A DNA stretch of 28,885 nucleotides from DAOUBP01 sp034432655 (GTDB taxonomy: Bacteria; Chloroflexota; Anaerolineae; CG2-30-64-16): assembly GCA_034432655.1 (NCBI GenBank), contig DAOUBP010000132.1, forward strand, positions 1 through 28,885. Direction: 5' to 3'. Below, piece by piece: positions 15,636-23,607 of the stretch. Within the stretch, counting starts at the first letter, position 1. Every line of letters starts with the position of its first letter. The notes under the pieces are model-generated. The model did not search any database and was not told the DNA's origin. It saw only the letters and a list, made by a program, of their open reading frames with translations. Position numbers and translations under genes: made by a program.

Positions 15636-16487
15636 ATGACCGATATCCTGTTATTGCCCGCCCATCGCATCTCGGCCGCCGAACGCGCGGCCGTGATCAA
15701 CGCGGCGTATGCCGATTACAACGTGCCGTTCCGGGTAAGCCCCAAACAGGTGCAAGACATGGTCAGGTTCTACGACGTGGACCTGGCCCGGTCGTGGGTG
15801 GCGCGCGCCGGGGATGAGACGGTCGGCATCGCCCTGCTGGCGCACCGGGGCAGCCGTGGCTGGATCAGTGCAGTGGGGGTAGTGCCGGCCCGGCGCCGCC
15901 AGGGGATCGCGCGGCGGCTGTTGGAGGCGTTGATCGCGAGTGCCCAGGCGATGGGGCTGCGCCTGCTGACCCTGGAGGTGATCAGCGCCAACGAGGCTGC
16001 CCGTCAGCTCTACCGCTCCCTGGGCTTTCGCGAGACCCGTGAGCTGCTCTGCTGGAAGTTCCCGGCTGATGCCGACCCGCTGCCCATCCCCCGCGAACAG
16101 TTGCAAAAGGTATCTCCCGACGTGCTCTGGCGCCTTTTTGGGGCCTGGCACGATCAGCCGCCGTGTTGGCAGCGGGAGGAGGTGGTCTTGCGCCGCATGG
16201 CCGGCCAGGGGGCCGCGTATCTGCTCAGCATGGCAGAGCAACCGGCGGGATACTGCCTGGTGGCCGATCGCGGCGAGGTCGTGTCGCTGCTGGATGTGGG
16301 CATCAACCCGCAGTTCGGGCCCGTAAGCGCCGGCCGCGTGTTGTTGCAGGCGTTGGCGGCGCGCTACCCGGGCCGGCCGCTGACCATCACCAACGTGCCG
16401 GCCGATGCGGGCTTGAACCGGGCGCTGGCCGCGTTGCATTTCCTGGTGGTCGTGCGGCAGCAGGAGATGAGCAAGTCGTTGGCCTGA
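15636..16487 (+). CDS. GNAT family N-acetyltransferase, possibly two-lobed
   Basis: Transfers an acetyl group from acetyl-CoA to an unknown amine. The acetyl-CoA site is clear in ISAVGVVPARRRQGIARRLL, where R/Q-x-x-G-x-A binds the pyrophosphate, followed by TLEVISANEAARQLYRSLGF, the family's fourth motif. This first lobe covers about residues 1-145. The remaining residues to 283 include VVSLLDVGINPQFGPVSAGR and end in FLVVVRQQEMSKSL, a pattern that resembles a second, degenerate GNAT lobe without the pyrophosphate loop. The start is the ATG at 15636; upstream frame is promoter and leader. No ribosome binding site is strong (GAAGCGAG is the nearest). Substrate cannot be inferred from the neighbours. 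Confidence 0.88.
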   Translation: MTDILLLPAHRISAAERAAVINAAYADYNVPFRVSPKQVQDMVRFYDVDLARSWVARAGDETVGIALLAHRGSRGWISAVGVVPARRRQGIARRLLEALIASAQAMGLRLLTLEVISANEAARQLYRSLGFRETRELLCWKFPADADPLPIPREQLQKVSPDVLWRLFGAWHDQPPCWQREEVVLRRMAGQGAAYLLSMAEQPAGYCLVADRGEVVSLLDVGINPQFGPVSAGRVLLQALAARYPGRPLTITNVPADAGLNRALAALHFLVVVRQQEMSKSLA

Positions 16488-16513
16488 AGAAGCCCCCCCT
16501 GGTCGTGGCGACT

Positions 16514-16757
16514 TATGAAGTTTGTAAAATTATCCGGATAATCGCCCTCTCATCCCCCCGGCCCCCTTCTCCCCCGCTATGCGGGGGAGAAGGGGGCGAA
16601 AGCTTTTCGTAGGGGGTTTTGCGGTAGCTTCGCCGCCGCAAAACCCTCTGGTTGAGGTTTTCGGCTCCCCACGCTGCCCAGCGGCATGGGGAGGAGGAAA
16701 GAGGTTGGGGCAGGGATCGCCCAACAGTGATCCGGTTATTTTCGCAAAGTTCATCTG
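16514..16757. mobile_element. MITE-like palindromic element between convergent genes
   Basis: A 244-bp segment without a gene, bounded by imperfect inverted ends: TTATGAAGTTTGTAAAATTA with ATCCGGATAATC at the left, and on the minus strand ATGAACTTTGCGAAAATA with ACCGGATCAC at the right. The left end contains the 14-bp palindrome ATTATCCGGATAAT (16529-16542). Inside are a 17-bp perfect hairpin (16561-16577 with 16581-16597, GCCCCCTTCTCCCCCGC on the left arm), a 14-bp hairpin (16611-16624 with 16636-16649), and CTCCCCA/TGGGGAG (16665-16693). The right end overlaps the TGA stop of the fusion-protein gene. No transposase is encoded. Confidence 0.6.
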
Positions 16758-19384
16758 AGAATGGCGTCCGCCGGCATGCCCGGCCGCAGCAATCCTGCTT
16801 CGTTCTCCAGTTCGATCTTCACCGCGAACACCGTCTTGGCCCGTTCTTCTTGCGTCTGCACGTTCTTGGGTGTGAACTCGGCCTGGTCGGCGATGCGCAC
16901 GACGCGGCCGGTGAAGACGCGGTCCGGATAGGCGTCTACCGTCACTTCGGCGGTCCCGCCCGGCGTCACCCGGCCGATCTCCGCGGTGGGAACATAGATC
17001 GTCAGCGTGACCCGGCGCAGGTCGGTCACGGTGAACAGCGCGCTGCCCGGCTGGACGACCTCGCCGCCGCGGATGGCCTGCATCGTCACGGTGCCTGTGA
17101 TGGGGGAGTGGAGGGTCAGTTTCGCAGCCAGGACGTCCAGCGTCGCCAGCGCAGCTTCCGCTTGCGCCACGCGGGCTTCAGCCAGCGCGATCGCCTCGGC
17201 CTGCGCGGGCGCCTGGGCCTGGGCCAGGGCAGCCTGCGCCACGCGCAACGCCGCCTCGGCCTGGGCCACTTCCCCTTCCGCCCGGTGAACGGCCGCGTCC
17301 AACGCCGCGGGCTGGTCGCGCATGGCCAGCAGTTGCGCCAGCGCAGAGCGGGCCCCGCGCTCCTGGGCTTGTGCGGCGCGCACCAGCGCCTCGGCCGCGC
17401 TGACGTTCTGGTCGTAAATTGCGCGGCGGGTGCGGTCCTCGTCTGAGCCGGGGTTCGGCAGCGATTCCTGCAGCACCTGCGCGGCTTTGAGCTCGGCGCG
17501 CGCTATGTCCACGGCCGCGCCGGCCGAGCGCACCTGGCCGCGTGCCGCGTTGATCTGAGCGTCCAGCGCCTGGGGCCGCGCGCGTTGGGTCTGCGCGGCT
17601 GTCAACGCCGCCCGGGCGGCCGTCAGCGCAGCTTCGGCCTGGTTGACCTTTGCTTGTGCCCGCGCGATGTGGGCCGGCTGTGGGGGCGCAGCGATGCGCG
17701 CCAGCTCGGCGCGCGCGGTCGCGACGGCTGCGGCGGCCTGGCTCCGGCGCGCCGCCAGCTCTTCGCCGTCCAGCACGACGAGCACCTGGCCCGCGGTGAC
17801 CGCGTCCCCCTCGGCGGCGCGCACCTCCAGGGCCCGCCCCGCGGTCTCTGCGGCCACCTGGACCTCGGTTGCCTCGATCACGCCGCTGTAGCGGGACGCG
17901 GCCGGCTGGGTGTTGCGGCCGGCCGCCGGGCCTGCCCACGGCCATCGGAGGCGCGGCCAACGCCAACGCCCCTCGGTCTCGGCTGCAGCCTCGGGCCCGT
18001 TGAAGTACGCATCGGCCGGCATCCCCGGTTTCAAGGCAGCAGCAGGGTTGGCCGCTACGATTTTGACAGCGAAAACGGTGGTAGCGCGTTCGGCGCGGGT
18101 CTGCACGTTTTTGGGGGTGAACTCAGCACGGCCGGCGATGTAGGTCACCGTGCCCGGGAACGTCCGGTCGGGGAAGGAATCCACTGCGATCGCAACCGTC
18201 TGGCCCAGCATCACTTCGCCCAACCGGGGCTCCGGCACGTACACGGTCAGGGTGACCTGCGACAGGTCGGCCAGCCGGGCGATGGTGGCCGCGGGCGCGG
18301 CGACCTCGCCAGCGCGCAGCACTACCGTGGTGACGGTGCCGGCCTGTGGCGCGACGATCCGGGCCTGGCTTTTGCGCGTTTCCAGCGTAGCGACCGCCGC
18401 CCGGGCCTGGGCGACCGCGGCTTCTGCGGCCGCGATCTGTTCCGGGGTTGCGCCGGCTTCCAGGGCTGCCACTTCGGCCTGGGCCACGGCCACGGCCTCG
18501 ACGGCCAGCCGGTAGCGCTCGGCTGCCACATCGGCCTGGCCCTGCAACGCCAGCGGCTCCGCGCGTTGCGCCTGCAGGTCGGCCAGGGCCTGGCGCGCGG
18601 CATCGCGGGCGGTGACCGCAGCCACATGTTTGGCGTGAGCCTGCCAGGCGCGCTGGCTCGCCAGGTTCCATTGCAGATTGGCGTAGGCGAGGCGCTCCGG
18701 CGGCGCTTCGATCCGGGTGGTGCCGCCGCCCGGGATCGGCAAGGGCACTTCGATTCCCGCTTCCAGCGATTTGACGATCCGGCCCCACAACTGTACTTCC
18801 AGATCGGCCGCGGTGGCAGCCGCTTCGGCCGCGCGGGCTTGTTCGACCGCCGCCTGCAACGCGGCCGAGGCCTGGGCGAGCTGGACGTCCAGCTCCGAGG
18901 GGGCCTCGATCAGCGCCAGGGCGTCCTGCCAGGCGGTGTGGGCCGCGTCACGCGCGGCCTCGGCCTGGCCCACTGCAGCGCGCGCGACCGCCAGGTCGGC
19001 CTCGCGCACGCCGGCCTTCACCAATGCCAGCTGCGCCTGGGCCACTGCGACCGCGGCTTGCGCTTCCGCGATCTGCGCGTCCAGCAGGCCCGTGTCCAGC
19101 TCGGCGATCAGATCGCCGGCCGCCACGTTCTCCCCCTCGGCCACGTGGAGGGCAACGATGCGACCACCGGTCGGGCTGGCGATATCCACTGTTTGGGCTT
19201 CGATCATCCCGGACGCGACCAGCAGCCGCTCCGTCCCGGCTTGTGGCGCCAGGATCTGTGCCAGCAGGTCGCTCCCGGCGGTCCAGGCAACCCGGCCCCA
19301 GGCAAGCAGTGGGTCGCGCAAGATGAAGGCTGCGCCGGCAGCAGCCAGGGCCAGGAGGATGAAGATGATGCGTCGTAGCCGCAT
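16751..19384 (-). CDS. Tandem membrane fusion protein with two HlyD/YbhG-like modules
   Basis: The periplasmic-adaptor-type subunit of the ABC exporter encoded upstream. After an N-terminal membrane anchor (RRIIFILLALAAAGAAFIL) the 877-residue protein contains two complete adaptor modules, about 55-461 and 498-877. Each has a biotinyl-lipoyl half-motif (SPTGGRIVALHVAEGENV; ETAGRALEVRAAEGDAV), an Ala/Gln-rich coiled-coil hairpin, a second lipoyl half (IVAPQAGTVTTV; LHSPITGTVTMQ), and a barrel. Near the module ends the same motif recurs, AEFTPKNVQTRAERATTVFA and AEFTPKNVQTQEERAKTVFA, each followed by P-G-M-P-A-D-A. A Trp/Arg/Pro linker (about 470-497) joins them. I prefer the ATG at 19384, with AAAGGA 7 nt upstream, over the GTG at 19399. 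Such proteins are normally about 330-450 residues with one module. It is the last gene of the operon. Confidence 0.9.
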   Translation of the reverse strand: MRLRRIIFILLALAAAGAAFILRDPLLAWGRVAWTAGSDLLAQILAPQAGTERLLVASGMIEAQTVDIASPTGGRIVALHVAEGENVAAGDLIAELDTGLLDAQIAEAQAAVAVAQAQLALVKAGVREADLAVARAAVGQAEAARDAAHTAWQDALALIEAPSELDVQLAQASAALQAAVEQARAAEAAATAADLEVQLWGRIVKSLEAGIEVPLPIPGGGTTRIEAPPERLAYANLQWNLASQRAWQAHAKHVAAVTARDAARQALADLQAQRAEPLALQGQADVAAERYRLAVEAVAVAQAEVAALEAGATPEQIAAAEAAVAQARAAVATLETRKSQARIVAPQAGTVTTVVLRAGEVAAPAATIARLADLSQVTLTVYVPEPRLGEVMLGQTVAIAVDSFPDRTFPGTVTYIAGRAEFTPKNVQTRAERATTVFAVKIVAANPAAALKPGMPADAYFNGPEAAAETEGRWRWPRLRWPWAGPAAGRNTQPAASRYSGVIEATEVQVAAETAGRALEVRAAEGDAVTAGQVLVVLDGEELAARRSQAAAAVATARAELARIAAPPQPAHIARAQAKVNQAEAALTAARAALTAAQTQRARPQALDAQINAARGQVRSAGAAVDIARAELKAAQVLQESLPNPGSDEDRTRRAIYDQNVSAAEALVRAAQAQERGARSALAQLLAMRDQPAALDAAVHRAEGEVAQAEAALRVAQAALAQAQAPAQAEAIALAEARVAQAEAALATLDVLAAKLTLHSPITGTVTMQAIRGGEVVQPGSALFTVTDLRRVTLTIYVPTAEIGRVTPGGTAEVTVDAYPDRVFTGRVVRIADQAEFTPKNVQTQEERAKTVFAVKIELENEAGLLRPGMPADAILR

Positions 19385-19400
19385 GGGCAGTCCTTTCACG

Positions 19401-20363
19401 TCAGCGAATGCGTGCGATGAACACGTCTTCCAGGCTGGGCGGGATGACCAGGATGTGCTCCACCGTTACCCCCGCGGCCGCCAGCGCGGCTTCCGCCCGG
19501 GGGACCAGTTGCGCCGCGCCTTCGGCCACCGCGTGCAGTCGCGCGCCGTACAGCGCCACCTCGTCGAAACATCCCAGCGCCTTCAGCGCCGGCAGCGCCA
19601 GCTCGGTGGGACGGCAGGCGATTTCCAACACCTGGCCGCGCATCTGGCTGGCTTTGATTTCGGCCGGGCTGCCCTGGGCCACGATGCGGCCGCGGTGGAT
19701 AAACGCCAGGGCCTGGCACTGTTCGGCCTCGTCCATGTAGTGGGTGGTGACGAAGATGGTGGCGCCGCCCTGGGCCAGCGTGTAGAGCAGCTCCCAGAAC
19801 TGACGCCGCGATACCGGGTCCACCCCGGCGGTAGGTTCATCCAGGAAGAGGATCGCAGGCTCGTGCAGGATCGCCGCGCCCAGCGCCAGCCGCTGCTTCC
19901 AACCGCCGGAAAGGTTGCGGGTCAGCTCTCGTTCGCGGCCGCGCAAGCCGGCCATCTCCAGCACGAACTGCTTGCGCTCGTTGAACCGGCTGCGCGGGAC
20001 GCCGTAGGTGCGGCCGTAGAAGTTCAGGTTCTCCTCCACGGTCAGGTCGCCGTACAGGCTGAAGCGTTGCGACATGTACCCGGCGCGGCGGCGGATCTGA
20101 TCGGTCTGGCGCACACAGTCGAAGCCCAGGATCTCGGCCCGGCCGGCCGTGGGCCGCAACAGGCCCAGAAGCATGCGGATGGTGGTCGTCTTGCCGGAGC
20201 CGTTGGGCCCCAGGAAGCCGAAGATGCTCCCCCGCGGCACGGTGAAGCTGATGTGATCCACCGCGACGAAGTGGTCGAAGGCTTTGGTCAGCCCTTCGGT
20301 GACGATGGCGTACTGCGTATTGCGTGCTGCGTGCTGCGTGTCGTGTTCTGCGTTGTTTTCCAT
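19401..20363 (-). CDS. ABC transporter ATPase, second of two
   Basis: An ATP-binding subunit that would power the exporter. Walker A is GPNGSGKT (52-59), the signature is LSGGWKQR and Walker B ends in ILFLDEPT, followed by AGVDPVSRR. The Q-loop region reads RAGYMSQRFSLYGDLTVEEN, closely resembling that of the upstream ATPase and of YbhF/CcmA-type drug exporters. Residues about 245-320 form a C-terminal extension after the core (PALKALGCFDEVALYGARLH). The first 20 residues (EHDTQHAARNTQYA) are encoded by a tandem ACGCA repeat; the ATG at 20363 is still favoured because AGGTGG lies just before it and no other ATG fits. It follows the previous ATPase gene by 10 nt and precedes the fusion-protein ATG by 16 nt. 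Confidence 0.93.
   Translation of the reverse strand: MENNAEHDTQHAARNTQYAIVTEGLTKAFDHFVAVDHISFTVPRGSIFGFLGPNGSGKTTTIRMLLGLLRPTAGRAEILGFDCVRQTDQIRRRAGYMSQRFSLYGDLTVEENLNFYGRTYGVPRSRFNERKQFVLEMAGLRGRERELTRNLSGGWKQRLALGAAILHEPAILFLDEPTAGVDPVSRRQFWELLYTLAQGGATIFVTTHYMDEAEQCQALAFIHRGRIVAQGSPAEIKASQMRGQVLEIACRPTELALPALKALGCFDEVALYGARLHAVAEGAAQLVPRAEAALAAAGVTVEHILVIPPSLEDVFIARIR
20305..20357. repeat. ACGCA-type tandem repeat translated as an ATPase N-terminus
   Basis: On the minus strand, degenerate copies of ACGCA(N)(N) run from just inside the start codon of the second ATPase gene to the start of its conserved domain. They encode the unconserved EHDTQHAARNTQYA segment. The same repeat type is found untranslated at 25841-25884 and 8246-8284. 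Confidence 0.7.
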
Positions 20364-20373
20364 CGGCCACCTG

Positions 20374-21345
20374 TCATTCGCCGTCTTCCATCTTCAATCT
20401 TCCACCTTCAATCCGCCGCCGTTGGATCAGCGAGATGAATGCCTCTTCCACGCGCGGTTTCGTCTGTTTGATCTCGGTGAGCGGGATGCCGGCCGCGGCC
20501 AGGGTGGCCGTTATGCGCGCTTCGGCCGTTGCCACATCGGTTACGAAGATGTGCAGCACATCGCCGTAGGTTTGGATCTCCAGCACTTCGGGGAGGGGGG
20601 CCAGGGCCTGGCGGGCCGCCATGACGGCCGGCGTCCACACGGCCAGCAGCTGGTCTGTGACCTGGCTGCGCAAGGCGTCCGGCGGCGCGCACTCGATCAG
20701 GCGGCCTTCATACATCAGCCCGATGCGGCTGCAGCGTTCGGCCTCATCCATATACGGCGTGCTCACCAGGATGGTCACTCCGGACACGTGCAGCTCGGCC
20801 AGGATATCCCAGAACTCGCGGCGGCTGATGGGATCCACCCCGGTGGTGGGCTCGTCCAGCAGAACCAGTTGCGGCGCGTGAACCAGCGCGCAGGCCAACG
20901 CCAGCTTTTTCTGCATCCCCCCCGAAAGCGCAGCCGCGCGGCGGTTGGTGAACTCGGCCAGACGGGCAAAGCCCAACAGGCGGTCAATGCGCTCGCGGCG
21001 TTCCCGGCCGCGCACACCGAACACATCGGCGAAGAAGTTCAGGTTTTCGGCCACGGTCAGGTCGCCGTAGAGGCTGAAACGCTGCGGCATGTAACCCACC
21101 ACGCGGCGGATGCGTTCCGCCTGGCGCCGGGTGTCAAACCCCAGGACGCGCACCTGGCCGGCTGTGGGCAGCATCACCGCGGCCAGCAGGCGCAACGCAG
21201 TCGTCTTCCCCGCGCCGTCCGGCCCGATCAGTCCGAACACCTCGCCCCGCGCCACCGACAGGTCCAGCCCATCCACCGCGACGGTCTTCCCGAACCGGCG
21301 GGTCAGCTGCACGGCCTCGACCACGGGTGGTTCTGCTTGTTTCAT
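20374..21345 (-). CDS. ABC transporter ATPase, first of two
   Basis: The first ATP-binding subunit of the exporter operon. Walker A is GPDGAGKT (41-48), the signature LSGGMQKK, Walker B LVLLDEPTTGVDP, and the H-loop position reads STPYMDEAERC, where the usual His of the switch (commonly T-H) is Pro. The sequence VVGYMPQRFSLYGDLTVAEN resembles the second ATPase. In E. coli YbhF two such domains are fused in one protein; here they are separate genes. The C-terminus (RRRIEGGRLKMEDGE) is low-complexity. The ATG at 21345 overlaps the permease stop as ATGA. With the second ATPase it would probably form a heterodimer, which is inferred from the pairing only. Confidence 0.93.
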   Translation of the reverse strand: MKQAEPPVVEAVQLTRRFGKTVAVDGLDLSVARGEVFGLIGPDGAGKTTALRLLAAVMLPTAGQVRVLGFDTRRQAERIRRVVGYMPQRFSLYGDLTVAENLNFFADVFGVRGRERRERIDRLLGFARLAEFTNRRAAALSGGMQKKLALACALVHAPQLVLLDEPTTGVDPISRREFWDILAELHVSGVTILVSTPYMDEAERCSRIGLMYEGRLIECAPPDALRSQVTDQLLAVWTPAVMAARQALAPLPEVLEIQTYGDVLHIFVTDVATAEARITATLAAAGIPLTEIKQTKPRVEEAFISLIQRRRIEGGRLKMEDGE

Positions 21346-22487
21346 TCCAACCGCTTCCTGAATCTTGCGACGGCCAGGGTGAGGATGACGATGCCGAAAG
21401 CTGCCAGGGCCAGCGCCTGGGGATACAGGATGTCCATGCTGTTGCCCTTCAACACGATCCCCCGGTCAATGATCAGAAAGTAGGTCAGCGGGATCAATTT
21501 GCTGGCCCACTGCAACGGGACGGGCATGGCCGCGATGGGGAACATGAACCCCGACAGGAACACCGACGGCAGGATAGTGAAAAATGCCAGCATCATCGCC
21601 TCTTGTTGGGTGCGCGCGATGGTGGAGACCAGCAGTCCGATCCCCAGCGCGCTGAGCAGGAACAGGCCGGCCAGGGCCACCAGTAACAGCACGCTGCCGT
21701 TAATGGGCACCTTGAACCATAGCGTGCCGACCAACAGGATTTCGATCATGGCCGTGAACGCAACCATGACGTACGGGACGATTTTCCCGATCATCAGCTC
21801 TGCCGCGCGAATGGGGGTGATGATCAAGCCCTCCAGCGTGCCCTGTTCGCGCTCGCGCGCGATGGCCACCGCCGTCAGCAGCGCGGTCATCGTCTGGAGG
21901 ATCAGCCCCACCAGCGCCGGGATCATGTAGTTGGCGCTGATCATGTTCGGGTTGTACCAGACGCGCGTGCGCACTTCCACCCCGGGCAGCGCGCTCAGCG
22001 TCGTGCCGCTTTGGCGCAGGACACGCTCGATGACGGCTGTGCCGTGGGCCTGGCCGATGCTGGCCGCTGAAGCCAACGCGGTGTTGGCGACGGTGGGATC
22101 GGAGCCGTCAATGATCAGGCTCACGGCCGCGCGTTCGCGGCGCGCCAGGCTCGCCCCGTAGCCCGGCGGGATGATCAGCCCGGCCCGCGCCTGTCCGCTG
22201 TCAATCAGCCGCGCCAGCTCCTGGTCGTCTTGCACGTAGAAGTCCAGGTCGAAATACAACGACGCCCGATAGGCCTCGGCCAGCGCCCGGCTGGCAGGCG
22301 TGCGGTCGCGATCTAGCACCGCCATGGGCAGGTGTTTGACGTCGCTGGTCACCGCGTAGCCGAACATCACCAGCTGGAAGATCGGCAGGATCAGCACAAT
22401 GGCCAGCGTGCGCGGATCACGGCGGATATGGATGAACTCCTTCCGCATGATGGCCAGGATGCGTTCCACCGGTTCCATGGGGGCCAT
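21342..22487 (-). CDS. ABC-2 type permease of the exporter
   Basis: The membrane subunit of an efflux-type ABC transporter. It has an N-terminal helix (TLAIVLILPIFQLVMFGYAV), a large extracytoplasmic domain (about residues 40-180), then five more helices, including MIPALVGLILQTMTALLTAVA, a short amphipathic REREQGTLEGLIITPI that is a hallmark of ABC-2 permeases, and PSVFLSGFMFPIAAMP. The start is the ATG at 22487, with GAGGTG 4 nt upstream; the frame is open to 22532 but that part lacks a ribosome binding site. At 381 residues it matches the YbhR/YbhS length. It is the only permease in the operon, so a homodimer or another permease elsewhere must complete the channel. It is preceded by the promoter at 22572-22544. 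Confidence 0.93.
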   Translation of the reverse strand: MAPMEPVERILAIMRKEFIHIRRDPRTLAIVLILPIFQLVMFGYAVTSDVKHLPMAVLDRDRTPASRALAEAYRASLYFDLDFYVQDDQELARLIDSGQARAGLIIPPGYGASLARRERAAVSLIIDGSDPTVANTALASAASIGQAHGTAVIERVLRQSGTTLSALPGVEVRTRVWYNPNMISANYMIPALVGLILQTMTALLTAVAIAREREQGTLEGLIITPIRAAELMIGKIVPYVMVAFTAMIEILLVGTLWFKVPINGSVLLLVALAGLFLLSALGIGLLVSTIARTQQEAMMLAFFTILPSVFLSGFMFPIAAMPVPLQWASKLIPLTYFLIIDRGIVLKGNSMDILYPQALALAAFGIVILTLAVARFRKRLE

Positions 22488-22543
22488 GGGACACCTCGTC
22501 GCTGGAAGCGCGTTGGTGACAGCGCGTTGCATATTCGTGCAAG

Positions 22544-22572
22544 ATGGTACTCCCGCACCGGAGGCTTGTCAA
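22544..22572 (-). promoter_or_regulatory. Promoter of the ABC exporter operon
   Basis: On the minus strand a perfect TTGACA (22572-22567) and TACCAT (22549-22544) with a 17-bp spacer. The predicted leader to the permease ATG at 22487 is about 50 nt. Confidence 0.6.
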
Positions 22573-22583
22573 GGCGGGCCTGT

Positions 22584-22617
22584 TTGTGTTGGACCGCCAA
22601 ACAAGTATAATACTTGT
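22584..22617 (+). promoter_or_regulatory. Promoter of the radical SAM gene with a palindromic operator over the -10 box
   Basis: A perfect TATAAT lies at 22606-22611; a weak TTGTGT at 22584-22589 is 16 bp upstream. The -10 box is the centre of a perfect 17-bp palindrome, ACAAGTAT-A-ATACTTGT (22601-22617), the usual geometry for a dimeric repressor that blocks polymerase. The leader to the ATG at 22645 is about 27 nt. I do not recognise the regulator. Confidence 0.55.
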
Positions 22618-22644
22618 GTCACATCTCAGCGACGGGGCAGAGCT

Positions 22645-23592
22645 ATGGCCGGGCAGGAGACGACCTGCGAACCTTCTTACCTGGCGCTGTGGCGCAGCGG
22701 CGAGCTGCGCCGGCGGGCCGGCGAGGCGTATGAGCGGCTGGCGGCCTGCGATATCTGCGCGCGGCGGTGCCTGGCGAACCGCCTGCTGGGCGAGTTCGGC
22801 GCGTGTCGCACGGGCAAACTGGCGCGCGTGAGCAGCTACGGCCCCCACCTGGGCGAAGAGGACCCGTTGCGCGGTTGGCGGGGGTCGGGCACCATCTTCT
22901 TCACGCGCTGTAATCTGCACTGCCAGTACTGCCAAAACTGGGACATCAGCCAGACCGACGACGGCGACCTGGTGACGCCTGAAATGCTGGCGGGCATCAT
23001 GCTGCAGCTGCAACGCATGGGTTGTCATAACATCAATCTGGTCTCCCCCAGCCATGTGGTGCCCCAGATCCTGGCCGCGCTGGTCATCGCGGCCGAGGCC
23101 GGCCTGCGCTTGCCGCTGGTCTACAACACCGGCGGTTACGATGCCCTCTCCACCCTGGAGCTATTGGACGGCGTGATAGACATCTACATGCCGGACATGA
23201 AGTATGCCGACCCGGCCGTGGGGCTGCGCCTCTCCAAGGTGCCCGACTATCCCCAGGTCAATCAGGCTGCCGTGCGGGAGATGCACCGCCAGGTGGGCGA
23301 CCTGCAGCTTGATGAGCGCGGGCTGGCGGTGCGCGGGTTGTTGGTGCGCCATCTGGTGCTGCCTGCGGGCCTGGCCGGCACCGGGGAGGTCGTCCGCTTC
23401 CTGGCCCAGGAGATCTCGCCGCATACTTACCTCAACGTTATGAGTCAGTACCACCCTGCGTACCGGGCGGCCGAGCATCCCGAGCTTAATCGGCCGATCA
23501 CCCGGGCCGAGTACCAGGCGGCCGTGCAGGCGGCACTGGCGGCCGGGCTGCAGCGGCTGGACTCCCGCCGCAGTTTCTGGAACGCTTTGTGA
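22645..23592 (+). CDS. PflX-like radical SAM protein
   Basis: A 315-residue member of the radical SAM group annotated as PflX or putative pyruvate formate-lyase-activating-like protein; its substrate is unknown. The [4Fe-4S] cluster motif C-x3-C-x2-C is FTRCNLHCQYCQNWDIS, near residues 90-98. Upstream is a second cysteine set, CDICARRCLANRLLGEFGAC, which is characteristic of this subfamily and absent from ordinary activases. Later segments LVYNTGGYDALSTLELL and DIYMPDMKYADP are also family-typical. The ATG at 22645 is preceded by CAGAG, a weak ribosome binding site; the frame is open further upstream but that part holds the promoter. It stands alone between the exporter operon and ligA. Confidence 0.9.
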   Translation: MAGQETTCEPSYLALWRSGELRRRAGEAYERLAACDICARRCLANRLLGEFGACRTGKLARVSSYGPHLGEEDPLRGWRGSGTIFFTRCNLHCQYCQNWDISQTDDGDLVTPEMLAGIMLQLQRMGCHNINLVSPSHVVPQILAALVIAAEAGLRLPLVYNTGGYDALSTLELLDGVIDIYMPDMKYADPAVGLRLSKVPDYPQVNQAAVREMHRQVGDLQLDERGLAVRGLLVRHLVLPAGLAGTGEVVRFLAQEISPHTYLNVMSQYHPAYRAAEHPELNRPITRAEYQAAVQAALAAGLQRLDSRRSFWNAL

Positions 23593-23607
23593 CCAGTCCC
23601 GGGTTCA

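Noticed and set aside
17585..20438. Long plus-strand open frames across the fusion protein and ATPase genes
   Set aside because: They lack any recognisable domain and shadow genes with clear lipoyl and Walker motifs; long spurious frames are expected at this GC content.
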